Notes under the pieces: generated by a model
Told to the model about the DNA's origin: nothing
Databases searched by the model: none
The model's input: only the letters and a program-made list of their open reading frames with translations
In this document: in pieces, positions 38,167 through 46,423 of the stretch
Layout: each line of letters opens with the position of its first letter
Position numbering within the stretch: position 1 is the stretch's first letter
Assembly (NCBI GenBank): GCA_030591525.1
Contig: JAUVAV010000001.1
Location: forward strand, 40,051-104,050
Source of the DNA: a candidate division FCPU426 bacterium
GTDB taxonomy: Bacteria; Oederibacteriota; JAAXVQ01; JAUVAV01
Length of the DNA stretch: 64,000 nucleotides
Direction of reading: 5' to 3'
Translations under genes and position numbers: made by a program

Positions 38167-38472
38167 CACCCGGTAGCCGCAACTACTCAACTGCAATCTT
38201 ACTTTCTCCCTGAAATCTCCCTGTAATTCAATATGATGTTCTTTAACCGTTCCACCGGTTCCGCATTTTTGTTTAAGCTCTTTGCAGAGTGTTTTTAAAT
38301 CATTGTCCGATACTGCCAGTTTTTCAATAATCGTAACGGTTTTTCCGCCCCGGCCTTTTCGTTCGAGCCGCAAAACGGCTTTTCCGCCGTTGGAAGCGTG
38401 TTTAGAATCAGGATGTTTTGGCATTTTATTGGGATTATCGGAATATACTAATTTATAGGTTTTAGCAGACAT
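38158..38472 (-). CDS. yciH: SUI1/YciH family translation initiation factor-like protein
   Basis: The product is 104 aa. The SUI1 fold covers ~35-104: VLRLERKGRGGKTVTIIEKL, LCKELKQKCGTGGTVKEHHI and ELQGDFREKVRLQL. GxGGT and the basic N-terminal strand are the RNA-contacting parts. The bacterial YciH group is related to eukaryotic eIF1 and influences start-site choice. The start at 38470-38472 follows GGGGAGGCATT; longer upstream frames are rejected. Its 3' end runs into the relic permease on the other strand. Confidence 0.88.
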   Translation of the reverse strand: MSAKTYKLVYSDNPNKMPKHPDSKHASNGGKAVLRLERKGRGGKTVTIIEKLAVSDNDLKTLCKELKQKCGTGGTVKEHHIELQGDFREKVRLQLSSCGYRVSG

Positions 38473-38672
38473 AATGCCTCCCCAAGAAATCCCGTCCTCT
38501 ACATTTTCCCCAAACAGAGAACGGACATCGTTTCGACTTGTCTTGCCATAGCTTTTGTGGGCAAGGGAACGTGGGTTAAATAACAAAAGCAGGCGCAAAT
38601 GTCAAGCGCTTTGGGGGAAGGGGCCACATTGGGCTATCCCGGAATTCTCAAAGATTAAATTGCCTTTTCTTT

Positions 38673-39104
38673 CTAAAACCGTTTTCGCCGATTTTCCGAG
38701 CGCACGCGAAAAAGACGTTCCGTAAAACCACCTTGTTCCAGGAACTGTTTCTCCAATTGGCGCAGCTGCTGGTCTAGCAAATAATTGGTCTGATGAATCA
38801 CACAAATCATCGCATTGGCCGCAATCTTGTCCGGCTTTTGCTCCATATCCTCCAAACTCGCGCGCGCCACACTCACTAATTTCAGTTCAAACTTGCGCGA
38901 GGTCCCGGATGCCTGGCTACCCTCAGCAATATTCTGCTTGCCGCTGCGCGCTGCCTGCACCATTTGGTCATGCGTGCGCGAGCGCTTGCTGATAAAGCGA
39001 TTGCAGAAAGCCATTGTGGCATCATAAACAATCTCCGCCATTTGAAAACTCTTTAGCTTCCGATACCCGCCGTGTTTGGGAATCAGAGGTTCTTGATTAG
39101 TCAT
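38673..39104 (-). CDS. four-helix-bundle (23S rRNA IVS-type) protein with internal deletion
   Basis: The product is 143 aa. KHGGYRKLKSFQMAEIVYDA, KRSRTHDQMVQAARSGKQNI and AEGSQASGTSRKFELKLVSV are near-consensus for four-helix-bundle suffix proteins, followed by ARASLED. The family then has a block of ~50-70 residues (LLLDYEDFLRQR and following), which is missing here. The C-terminal part, ICVIHQTNYLLDQQLRQLEK and GGFTERLFRVR, resumes in frame. So the gene appears internally deleted yet open. The ATG at 39102-39104 follows GGGAGG. The family's role is not established. Confidence 0.8.
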   Translation of the reverse strand: MTNQEPLIPKHGGYRKLKSFQMAEIVYDATMAFCNRFISKRSRTHDQMVQAARSGKQNIAEGSQASGTSRKFELKLVSVARASLEDMEQKPDKIAANAMICVIHQTNYLLDQQLRQLEKQFLEQGGFTERLFRVRSENRRKRF

Positions 39105-39297
39105 ACTCACCTCCCAAATTATTATTCCATATGATTCTCTTTTATATGACCGCTTTTTGTGATTTTTATTGCGTATGAATGGGATTTTTTGGGGTGATTA
39201 TTAATTTGAGTTCAGGTAGACGGGGAGATAGGTCGGATACAGAAGGTCTGATCTTCCCCCTTCAAATCAAATGCCTTCACGCCTTTGGTCTACAACC

Positions 39298-40431
39298 CTA
39301 TCGTTTTTTCTTGAATCCACCCGATGGCCGGCTGTCATTGCCACGGGATCCGCCGCCTGGTCGACTATGGCCATCGCGGTATCCGCCTGGTGATCGCTTA
39401 TCACCACCACTTTTTCTCTCTGTTGGCCGGTCATAGCCGCGGTATCCACCGGGTGATCGGTTATCATTGCCACGGGGTCTGCCTGCTTCTGGCCGTGGCC
39501 GGCTGTCCTTGCCGTGGTATCCGCCGGCTGATCGGTTATCATTGCCACTTTTTCTATCTGTTGGCCGGTCATAGCCACGGTATCCGCCTGGTGATCGGTT
39601 ATCGCCACCACTTTTTCCGTCTGTTGGTCGGTCATAGCCGCGGTATCCGCCGGGTGATCGGTTATCGTTGCTACTTTTTTTATCTGCTGGTCGGTCATAG
39701 CCGCGGTATCCGCCGGGTGATCGGTTATCGTTGCTACTTTTTTTATCTGCTGGTCGGTCATAGCCGCGGTATCCACCTGGTGATCGATTATCATTGCCAC
39801 GGGGTCTGCCTGCTGCTGACCGTGACCGGCTATCCTTGCTGTGGTATCCACCTGGTGATTGGTTATCATTGCCACGGGGTCTGCCTGCTTCTGGCCGTGG
39901 CCGGCTGTCCTTGCTGTGGTATCCACCTGGTGATTGGTTATCATTGCCACGGGGTCTGCCTGCTGATGACCGTGGCCGGCTGTCCTTGCTGTGGTATCCA
40001 CCTGGTGATCGGTTATCGTTGCTACAAGCCCCAGTAACACGGTCTTCGCGTTTAAAATTATCTGCCTGAGGTTTTCCACAAGTCTTGAGTTTTCCTTCGG
40101 TTCGGCTCTTTGCTTTTTTCTTATTTTTAGTCGGTATAACAGGTTTTGCTTTATCAATGGCGCCATTTTTCGCAGCCACAGCAGCTTTGGTAGTGGGCAG
40201 TGCTTCTGTTGCCACTATAGTATTTTCATCAAACTTTTGTTCCTTCATCCCTGTAATAGCTGCCTCAGCTTCAGCACGATTGGGCATTTCAACAAAGCCG
40301 TACCCTTTAGAAATACCGGTTTTTTTATTCCTGACCACGACCACGGATTCAATCTCGCCGTGAGCTTGGAATAGTTTAAGCAATTTAGTTTCCGTGATTG
40401 CAACCGGTAAATTACTAACATGCAGTTTCAT
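39298..40431 (-). CDS. RNA-binding protein: RRM domain plus long repetitive low-complexity tail
   Basis: The product is 377 aa. Residues 1-80 form a single RRM, with RNP2 LHVSNLP and RNP1 KGYGFVEM, binding single-stranded RNA. A Lys-rich linker follows (~85-135). The C-terminal ~235 residues are disordered tandem repeats of NDNRSPGGYHSKDSRPRSSA and NDNRSPGGYRGYDRPADKKS type, rich in Arg, Gly, Asn, Ser and Tyr. The ATG at 40429-40431 follows CAGGAG; the frame further upstream enters an inverted-repeat element and is rejected. Short RRM proteins exist in cyanobacteria and others; tails this long are unusual. Confidence 0.88.
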   Translation of the reverse strand: MKLHVSNLPVAITETKLLKLFQAHGEIESVVVVRNKKTGISKGYGFVEMPNRAEAEAAITGMKEQKFDENTIVATEALPTTKAAVAAKNGAIDKAKPVIPTKNKKKAKSRTEGKLKTCGKPQADNFKREDRVTGACSNDNRSPGGYHSKDSRPRSSAGRPRGNDNQSPGGYHSKDSRPRPEAGRPRGNDNQSPGGYHSKDSRSRSAAGRPRGNDNRSPGGYRGYDRPADKKSSNDNRSPGGYRGYDRPADKKSSNDNRSPGGYRGYDRPTDGKSGGDNRSPGGYRGYDRPTDRKSGNDNRSAGGYHGKDSRPRPEAGRPRGNDNRSPGGYRGYDRPTERKSGGDKRSPGGYRDGHSRPGGGSRGNDSRPSGGFKKKR

Positions 40432-40477
40432 GATATGTACTCCTGGGTTTAATACGCTTAGATGGTTATTGCCTATA

Positions 40478-40591
40478 CTAGGAGTTTGAGCAATTGAGAA
40501 TAGAACAATAGAAAAACTCAATTGCGGTCTGTTTTCTATTGTTCTATTGCTCAGGAATTAAAAAAAACAGACTAAATGCTCAAGCTCCTAG
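40478..40591. mobile_element. TIR element, family CTAGGAG-GAGCAATT, copy A
   Basis: Ends are CTAGGAGTTTGAGCA (40478) and its partner TGCTCAAGCTCCTAG (ending 40591). Inside, GCAATTGAG (40490-40498) pairs with CTCAATTGC (40517-40525). The loop between them, AATAGAACAATAGAAAA (40499-40515), is exactly complementary to TTTTCTATTGTTCTATT (40532-40548). The order arm1-loop-arm1'-GGTCTG-loop' is that of a pseudoknot. It lies between the RRM gene and tmRNA. Confidence 0.75.
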
Positions 40592-40741
40592 AAAGGGATC
40601 AGGGACGTAGGTTCGCTCCTCTTCTTGTGGCTTGCCAGGGCATAGTTTGGAGCCATTTCTACGGACTATGCTTTTTGCCCGGCTTTGCTGGAAAGCTTCA
40701 CCGTGGCAGGCTTCGTTTTCCACTTCGCTCCAAACGAAGCT

Positions 40742-41090
40742 TGGTGGAGGCGGCGGGAATCGAACCCGCGTCCGAAAGAATTCCTACTCGTACATCTACA
40801 TGCTTGTCCCGGATTTTAAATCTCGCGTTTTTACCCTCCTCCAGACAGGATGATGCAACGCTAGTCCCGGTATTGTCTCGCCTCTTCGCCCCGGAACGGA
40901 ATGAAGAGACCAACCCGCTTGATGTCGCCTTGGCAACCCCGCGGGTGAGGGAAACCAAGACGCGCAGCTTATGCTGCTAGTGCTAGTTCAGGTTCAGCAA
41001 TTAATGTTTTCCACCGTGTTTAACGAGGTGAGATGGATTCCTCGGCATGCCGCACGGGCCAAAATCCCCCCGTCGAGACCGAGCGCCCCC
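40742..41090 (-). ncRNA. ssrA: transfer-messenger RNA
   Basis: On the minus strand it starts GGGGGCGCTCGGTCTCGACG and ends with the tRNA-like half GGACGCGGGTTCGATTCCCG, CCGCCTCCACCA, with CCA encoded. The 5' GGGGGCG pairs with CGCCTCC (one G-U). The tag frame ends GCT GAA CCT GAA CTA GCA CTA GCA GCA TAA (40998-40969), giving ...AEPELALAA; the exact resume codon is not certain. With SmpB (43361) and RNase R (43837) on the same strand, the full rescue system is here. Downstream, 40592-40741 shows only a small GCTTCGTTT/AAACGAAGC hairpin. Confidence 0.95.
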
Positions 41091-41105
41091 TTTCATTGAT
41101 AAAGC

Positions 41106-41111
41106 ATTATA
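41106..41111 (-). promoter_or_regulatory. -10 box for ssrA
   Basis: A perfect TATAAT on the minus strand lies 15 bases upstream of the mature tmRNA 5' end, within the intergenic gap after the DprE2-like gene. No clear -35 box is visible. The distance implies a short 5' leader removed by RNase P. Confidence 0.5.
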
Positions 41112-41867
41112 CTACATTTTCAATTTTTTAAACACTGATTCCGGAACACTCCGGATAATCAGCATGATGTATTTCCAGAAACAGGGCAAGTAAACCAAGT
41201 TTTTTCTTGCTCGCACGGCCTTGAGTATGCCCTTGGCAATGACTTCCGGCTTGGTGAAGAGCAGGCCCTTTTTCTTGTTCCGGGTCATGGGAGTATCCAC
41301 AAAGCCCGGCTTTACTGTCAATACATGGACACCGGAGCGGGCCAAACGGTTCCGCAATCCCTGCAAGTAGACGGTTAAACCCGCTTTGGACGAGCCATAT
41401 AAATAATTGCTCTGCCGGCCGCGGTCTCCGGCTACGGAGGAAATCCCGATAATCATGCCCTGGCCGCGCTTTTCCATGTAGGCGGCCACCCGTTCCAGGA
41501 TCGAGACCGCTCCCACGTAGTTTGTCATAATCATTTCCCGGGCCAGGTTGAAATCCTTCTGCGCTTCAGTCTGTCCATGCAGCCGCCCAAAGAAAAGATA
41601 GGCTTCATCCAGCGTCCCCACCTGGCTCAAGACCTGGGATAAAAATTGTTCATGTTGGCCGGTTTCCAGAGCATTAAAGGAAATTACTTTGGGACCAGGA
41701 CCTTGTCCGCGGATCTCCAGATCTTTTGCCGATTTTTCCAGTTCCGCCACCTTACGGCTGGCCAGGATCAACTGGACTTGAGGTGAAGCCAGTTCCCGGG
41801 CCAGAGCCCGGGCCATGCCGGAATTGGCTCCCAGTATCAAGATGTTTTTCGTTTTTTTCTCATTCAT
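41112..41867 (-). CDS. SDR reductase, DprE2-like
   Basis: The product is 251 aa. NAD(P)-binding GANSGMARALA is at ~14-24, and the catalytic residues appear as GISSVAGDRGRQSNYLYGSS and KAGL (Ser, Tyr, Lys). The short N-terminus, FFGRLHGQTEAQKD and the hydrophobic C-terminal LVYLPCFWKYIMLIIRSVP resemble DprE2, which reduces the keto intermediate to decaprenylphosphoryl-arabinose. The ATG follows GGAGGGTAAGTTA, four bases after the DprE1-like stop. The pairing with a DprE1-like oxidase is the main argument. Outside Actinobacteria such pairs are less studied, so the product is inference. Confidence 0.82.
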   Translation of the reverse strand: MNEKKTKNILILGANSGMARALARELASPQVQLILASRKVAELEKSAKDLEIRGQGPGPKVISFNALETGQHEQFLSQVLSQVGTLDEAYLFFGRLHGQTEAQKDFNLAREMIMTNYVGAVSILERVAAYMEKRGQGMIIGISSVAGDRGRQSNYLYGSSKAGLTVYLQGLRNRLARSGVHVLTVKPGFVDTPMTRNKKKGLLFTKPEVIAKGILKAVRARKNLVYLPCFWKYIMLIIRSVPESVFKKLKM

Positions 41868-41871
41868 TAAC

Positions 41872-43266
41872 TTACCCTCCCAGTTTTACTTCCAGACCCA
41901 GCCGTCGCGCCAGGTCCGAGTTAAACACATTTTCAGGATCGTATTTCTGTTTAACCGCACGCCATTCATTAAGCCTGGGATACATGGCGTTAAAGGACTC
42001 CTGCTTCATGCGCGCATCCTTGGCCAGATAAATACGGCCCCCGTATTTAAGTACCAATTTATCCCATTGGTCCATATGCTTGAGAATTCCGCCTTTCCCG
42101 ATGGGAAAATCCAGGGCCAGGAAATATCCCGGCGCGGGAAATGAAATCATGCCGGGATTCTGAATATTACCGAATTTCTTTAGGACTGCCAGGAAAGACG
42201 CCCGTCCGGTAGCGCTGATTTCTTCCAACAGGGTTTTAACGCCCTCAAATCCCTGCTCAAGCGGTATCAGAAACTGGTACTGGACCAGTCCCGGCCCGCC
42301 GTAGATCAGGTTCCATTGCAAGATGGAATCCAGCGGATAAAAGAAGCTGTCATAATCCATTATCGTATTCAGACAGCGGGGATGCTTGCCGTAATAGCAG
42401 GTATTAAACGCGGCTACAGACAGCTGGTTAAGGCTCCAGGCTGGAAACGCGAAAGGTATGGCCAGTTTACCTTTGTTCGGAACACTCCGGGCCCGGGAGT
42501 GCTGCGCTATGCTTTTCAATTCGTTCTGCCGGGCAAAAGCGCCCCGCATCATGATACTGCGCCCCAGGTTTTTACCCCGGGCCAAACAATCTATCCAGGC
42601 TACGGTCATGGGCCACTCTTCGGTTTCTTCAAAAAGCTGGAAAATCTCCTCCAGGTTACGGGCCTTGACGCCCTGATACTTGATTAAACAGGTCTCAATG
42701 CGCATCATCTTTAATTCCACTTCGAGAATCAGGCCGGTCAGGCCCATGCCGCCAACAGTCGCCCAAAAAAGATCCGGGAGATTCTCGGCCGAGCATGTCA
42801 CGTATGATCCATCAGCCAGCAGCATATGCAGACGCTCTACATAATGAGAGAGACTGTAACTGCTCTTGCCGTGTACATCGCATGCCACGGACCCGCCCAG
42901 GGTGGGATACTTGGTTCCCGGCGTTACCGGAAGAAACCATCCCCGGGGAACAAAAACCCCTAAAATTTGCTCCAATGTGACCCCGGCCTCGGCCCGCAGA
43001 ATCCCGGTCTGCTCGTCAAAACCTATAAAGCGGTTATAAGGCGTAAAATCCAGGCAAAAGTTACTGCGATTGAGCGCCGCATCACCGTAAGCGCGTCCTG
43101 CTCCCCTGCCGAGCAGGCTCTTTCCCCGGCGGGCTTTAAGCACCTGGCCGGGTTCAGCGGTTGATTGAACCGGAAAAACACGGGCCGGGCTGGCGGGGTA
43201 TCTTCCCCATCCGGTAATCTCGATTTCAGGCGGCCAGACCGGCCTGCCAATAATATCATTGGCCAT
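41872..43266 (-). CDS. FAD-binding oxidoreductase, DprE1-like epimerase subunit
   Basis: The product is 464 aa. The FAD-binding PCMH domain is at ~20-190 (LLGRGAGRAYGDAALN, GTKYPTLGGSVACDVHGK; His132 matches His132 of mycobacterial DprE1). The C-terminal half has FPAPGYFLALDFPI and RIYLAKDARM (Lys416, equivalent to Lys418). Ala384 stands where mycobacteria have Cys387, the residue attacked by benzothiazinones. DprE1 oxidises the ribose 2'-OH of decaprenylphosphoryl-ribose. A D-arabinofuranose-type donor is therefore likely (inference). The ATG has a weak ribosome site. It is co-transcribed with the DprE2-like gene. Confidence 0.85.
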   Translation of the reverse strand: MANDIIGRPVWPPEIEITGWGRYPASPARVFPVQSTAEPGQVLKARRGKSLLGRGAGRAYGDAALNRSNFCLDFTPYNRFIGFDEQTGILRAEAGVTLEQILGVFVPRGWFLPVTPGTKYPTLGGSVACDVHGKSSYSLSHYVERLHMLLADGSYVTCSAENLPDLFWATVGGMGLTGLILEVELKMMRIETCLIKYQGVKARNLEEIFQLFEETEEWPMTVAWIDCLARGKNLGRSIMMRGAFARQNELKSIAQHSRARSVPNKGKLAIPFAFPAWSLNQLSVAAFNTCYYGKHPRCLNTIMDYDSFFYPLDSILQWNLIYGGPGLVQYQFLIPLEQGFEGVKTLLEEISATGRASFLAVLKKFGNIQNPGMISFPAPGYFLALDFPIGKGGILKHMDQWDKLVLKYGGRIYLAKDARMKQESFNAMYPRLNEWRAVKQKYDPENVFNSDLARRLGLEVKLGG

Positions 43267-43360
43267 AATTTAATTTGAACCTCGCTTTCTTGAAAAAAGG
43301 CTAAGCGGTATGAGATTATAATAATAATGCCCTTGGCCGTCAAGTGATGGGTTATTCCCT

Positions 43361-43840
43361 TTAATCGCTCTTCTCCCGGCCCCGCACTGCCCTCTCGGTT
43401 TCCCGGCTGATATCCCGTTCTTTAAGCGCTTGCTTTTTATCGTAAGTATGCTTGCCCCGCGCCAAACCCAGTTCCACCTTGACGCGGCGCCCCTGCAAAT
43501 AAAGGCCGAGCGGTATCAGGGTCAGGCCTTTTTGCGCGATACTGCCGGCCAGACGGTTTATTTCCCGCTTATGCATAAGCAGACGGCGGGCCCGCAGGGG
43601 TTCGGGATTCTCCCGGTTTCCCTGGGCATAGGGCGAAATTTGCATATTCATCAGCCAAAGCTGGCCCTCCTTGACAGCAGCAAAACTGTCCCGCAGATTC
43701 GCCTCACCGGCCCGCAGAGACTTAACCTCGCACCCCTTAAGTTCAATGCCAGCCTCGTATTTTTCCAGCACCTCGTATAAATGAAAGGCCCTGCGATTTC
43801 CCGCCAGATATTTGCCGGCATGGGCTTCTGCTTTTTTCAA
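43361..43840 (-). CDS. smpB: SsrA-binding protein
   Basis: The product is 159 aa and binds tmRNA to bring it to stalled ribosomes. The OB fold shows NRRAFHLYEVLEKYEAGIEL, KGCEVKSLRAGEANLRDSFA and LLMHKREINRL. The C-terminal basic tail (KKQALKERDISRETERAVRG) enters the mRNA channel in the known structures. Full length. Its start overlaps the rnr stop in ATGA, so the two are coupled. Its RNA partner ssrA is 2.3 kb downstream on the same strand. Confidence 0.96.
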   Translation of the reverse strand: MKKAEAHAGKYLAGNRRAFHLYEVLEKYEAGIELKGCEVKSLRAGEANLRDSFAAVKEGQLWLMNMQISPYAQGNRENPEPLRARRLLMHKREINRLAGSIAQKGLTLIPLGLYLQGRRVKVELGLARGKHTYDKKQALKERDISRETERAVRGREKSD

Positions 43841-46056
43841 AGCCTTTTCCTCCTGCGTTGCGGCATAACCCGCGGCGGATTTTTCCTGGCTCGTTTTTCA
43901 TGCCGCGGCTTATCTTCATGCAGCATGAATATTACCCGCATCTCATCCCGGTCCACGTCCATGACTTTAATCATAACCCGGTCTCCGGTATGGAATTCCC
44001 GTCCCGTATTTACTCCGGCCAGATATCGCTTGCGGTCTTCGAAATAGTAGTAATCATCCTCCAGGCTTCCTGCCCGGACCAGTCCTTCCACGAAATGCTC
44101 CTCCAATTCCACAAAAAACCCGAAATTGGTTACAGTAGTAATCAAACCGGCGAATACTTCGCCCACTTTTCCCTGCATGAATTCCACCTGCTTGACTTTC
44201 ACGGCTTCACGTTCAGCTTTTTCCGCCCGGCGTTCCGCAATAGAGAGTTGTTCCCCCCAGGCGGACATACGTTCAACCATGTCCACCCGGCGCCCACCGG
44301 ACCAAGCTCCTTTTTCCAGGCGCTCTGTCAGCTTGCGGTGTACGATTAAATCAGGATAGCGTCGAATCGGCGAGGTGAAATGAGTATAGCACGGGCTGGC
44401 TAAACCGAAATGCCCGAGATTTTTCGGCGCATAAAGCGCCTGCTTCATGGCCCGGAGCAGGGCCGTATTCAGCACCGAGGCTTCCGGCCGGCCTTGCCAG
44501 GAAAGCAGCAATTCCTGGAATCCGCGGGAGGACTCCCGGGACTTGCCGGGCTTCAAGGCATAGCCGTAGGCTCGCAGCATTTCCTTTAGTGCTTCCAGTT
44601 TTTCCCCGCCCGGCGGTTCATGTACGCGGTAAAGAGCAGGCGTATCAGTACGCGCCAAATAACCGGCTACGGCCTCATTTGCCGCAATCATGCAGTCCTC
44701 GATCAAGCCATGACTGGCCAGTTGTACCTGCTTTTCTATAGTTTTAACCCGGCCGTCAGAACCAAGCACTATCCGGGAATCCGGCAGATCAAAATCCAGG
44801 CTGCCCCGGGTCTGGCGCCGGGCGCGCAAGGCCTGGGCCGCGCAATAAATCAATTTTAATTCCGGGATAAAATCCCAGGCAGGATTGCCGCTTTTCCGGC
44901 TGTCCTGCAAAACCTCTTCCACCCCATTATAAGTCAAGCGCGCCCTGCTCCGGATGACGCTGCGATAAAACTCGGCATGGACGATTTTTCCATCCGGCTC
45001 TATGTCCATGCCAGCCGAGACTGTCAACCGGTCGCGGTCGGGAACCAGGCTGCATACCCGGCAGGAAAGTTCCTCGGGCAGCATGTGCAAAACCCGGTCC
45101 GGTAAATATACACTGGTTCCCCGTTCATAGGCCTCCCGGTCCAGAACCGTGCCGGCTGCCACATAATATGATACATCGGCAATATGCACTCCCAGGCGCC
45201 AGCCTCCTCCGGGCCGCGCCCGGCACGAGACCGCGTCATCGAAGTCCCGGGCATCCTCTCCATCAATGGTAAGAATCAGCTCTTGGCGAAGATCTTTCCG
45301 ATTGGTATATACTGCTTCCTCCGGTTCCTGTGCGGTCTCCCGGGCTTGGGCCAGCGCTGCGGAAGAAAATTTATCTGGCAGGCCAAAGCGCCGCACTATC
45401 AGGGTAATGTCCACCCCGGGCCGGTCCCGGGAACCCAGTACCTCGATAATATTGGCCCGGCCCGGTGTGCTTTCTGTGGGCCAGACATCAACCTTGGCTA
45501 CGACCTGGTCCCCATCGCGGGCTTTACCCTGCCGGCCCGGAGATATGAAAAACTTCCTCATAAAAGACCAGCCGTCCGCTTTTATCCATCCCTTGCCCCG
45601 ATTAATATTAAAGGTCCCGGTAATATTTTCGCGTGCGCGCTTAAGTATGCGGATAACTTTCCCCCGGAGACGGTTTCCGCGGAATCCCGAAATTACTTGT
45701 ATCTCCACCCGGTCATCCGGCACGGCGTTTTTCATGTCCGAAGCGGGAACATAAACATCCGTCCCCCCGGCCTGGTCAGGCACCACAAAGGCAAAACCCG
45801 GCCGCGTCTGGACCAGCCGGCCGGTCATTAACCGGGCGCTCTGGGGAGCGCTATAAAGCCCTCCCCTCCTTCGGATAATTTGGCCCGAAGCCACCATCCG
45901 TTTCAAACCACGGGACATTTCAGGCCTTTGCTTTATGGAAAGATTAAATTCTATCAGCAACTGCCGGGAGGAATACGGCTGTTTCCTAAGCTGGCGGATG
46001 ATTTGCGCTTCATCGGGCCAGCTGGAAGATTGAAACGCTTTTGGTTTTTTGGACAT
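43837..46056 (-). CDS. rnr: ribonuclease R
   Basis: The product is 739 aa and is a 3'-5' exoribonuclease able to degrade structured RNA, including mRNAs freed by trans-translation. An N-terminal winged helix (~15-70) is followed by two cold-shock domains (~75-225). The RNB catalytic domain (~260-590) has DGEDARDFDDAVSCRARPGG, with the four Asp that hold metals, and FTSPIRRYPDLIVHR. A C-terminal S1 domain (~640-725) and basic tail (KRARKNPPRVMPQRRRKRL) end it. The start follows GGGAG. Overlap with smpB supports a shared role. Confidence 0.96.
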   Translation of the reverse strand: MSKKPKAFQSSSWPDEAQIIRQLRKQPYSSRQLLIEFNLSIKQRPEMSRGLKRMVASGQIIRRRGGLYSAPQSARLMTGRLVQTRPGFAFVVPDQAGGTDVYVPASDMKNAVPDDRVEIQVISGFRGNRLRGKVIRILKRARENITGTFNINRGKGWIKADGWSFMRKFFISPGRQGKARDGDQVVAKVDVWPTESTPGRANIIEVLGSRDRPGVDITLIVRRFGLPDKFSSAALAQARETAQEPEEAVYTNRKDLRQELILTIDGEDARDFDDAVSCRARPGGGWRLGVHIADVSYYVAAGTVLDREAYERGTSVYLPDRVLHMLPEELSCRVCSLVPDRDRLTVSAGMDIEPDGKIVHAEFYRSVIRSRARLTYNGVEEVLQDSRKSGNPAWDFIPELKLIYCAAQALRARRQTRGSLDFDLPDSRIVLGSDGRVKTIEKQVQLASHGLIEDCMIAANEAVAGYLARTDTPALYRVHEPPGGEKLEALKEMLRAYGYALKPGKSRESSRGFQELLLSWQGRPEASVLNTALLRAMKQALYAPKNLGHFGLASPCYTHFTSPIRRYPDLIVHRKLTERLEKGAWSGGRRVDMVERMSAWGEQLSIAERRAEKAEREAVKVKQVEFMQGKVGEVFAGLITTVTNFGFFVELEEHFVEGLVRAGSLEDDYYYFEDRKRYLAGVNTGREFHTGDRVMIKVMDVDRDEMRVIFMLHEDKPRHEKRARKNPPRVMPQRRRKRL

Positions 46057-46092
46057 AAATATCGAAAACTCCCTAATCCGGGGGATGTATCC

Positions 46093-46256
46093 GTTCAGTT
46101 TCTGACACTTTATTCTATTCCCCTCCCCAGGATGTGGTGGGAGGGGTGAGGGGAGGGAGCTAAAGTAGTGTGTTTTAAAAGCTTATCCCCTCACCTTAAT
46201 CCTCTCCCACCAGGGGAGAGGAATGCATGAAATCTATTTTGTGTCAGAGACTGAAC
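46093..46256. mobile_element. 164-bp inverted-repeat element (GTTCAGTTTCTGACAC ends)
   Basis: Left end GTTCAGTTTCTGACAC (46093-46108) and right end GTGTCAGAGACTGAAC (46241-46256) are complementary at 15 of 16 positions. The interior has C/T-rich and G/A-rich blocks (CCCCTCCCC..., GGTGAGGGGAGGG; CCCCTCACC...) that pair with each other. No coding. It lies between rnr and tRNA-Leu. Confidence 0.68.
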
Positions 46257-46282
46257 AGTTACGGCCGGAACTTTCTTTACAG

Positions 46283-46312
46283 TTGACAGCCCCTATTTTG
46301 CTGGGGTATATT
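46283..46312 (+). promoter_or_regulatory. promoter of tRNA-Leu
   Basis: TTGACA (46283-46288), an 18-bp spacer and TATATT (46307-46312), placed 22 bp before the tRNA start. TTGACA is a perfect -35. Confidence 0.7.
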
Positions 46313-46334
46313 TCTATTTCTATTTACATATTAA

Positions 46335-46421
46335 GCGGAAGTGGCGAAATTGGCAGACGCGCTAGATTCAGGATCTAGTGAGGGCAACCTCTTGGGGGTT
46401 CAAATCCCCCCTTCCGCACCA
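46335..46421 (+). tRNA. tRNA-Leu (CAG)
   Basis: GCGGAAG pairs with CTTCCGC and ACCA is encoded. The anticodon stem CTAGA/TCTAG holds the loop TTCAGGA, anticodon CAG. A long variable arm (TGAGGGCAACCTCTTG region) is typical of class II tRNA-Leu, and GGTTCAAAT gives the T-loop. It ends 3 bp from the stop of the convergent PRC-barrel gene. Confidence 0.96.
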
Positions 46422-46423
46422 GT

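Noticed and set aside
39324..40037. 237-codon plus-strand frame and a 299-codon alternative minus frame over the RRM gene tail
   Set aside because: Both are repeat shadows. The chosen frame carries a clear RRM with RNP1/RNP2 and a proper ribosome site; the others have no domain.
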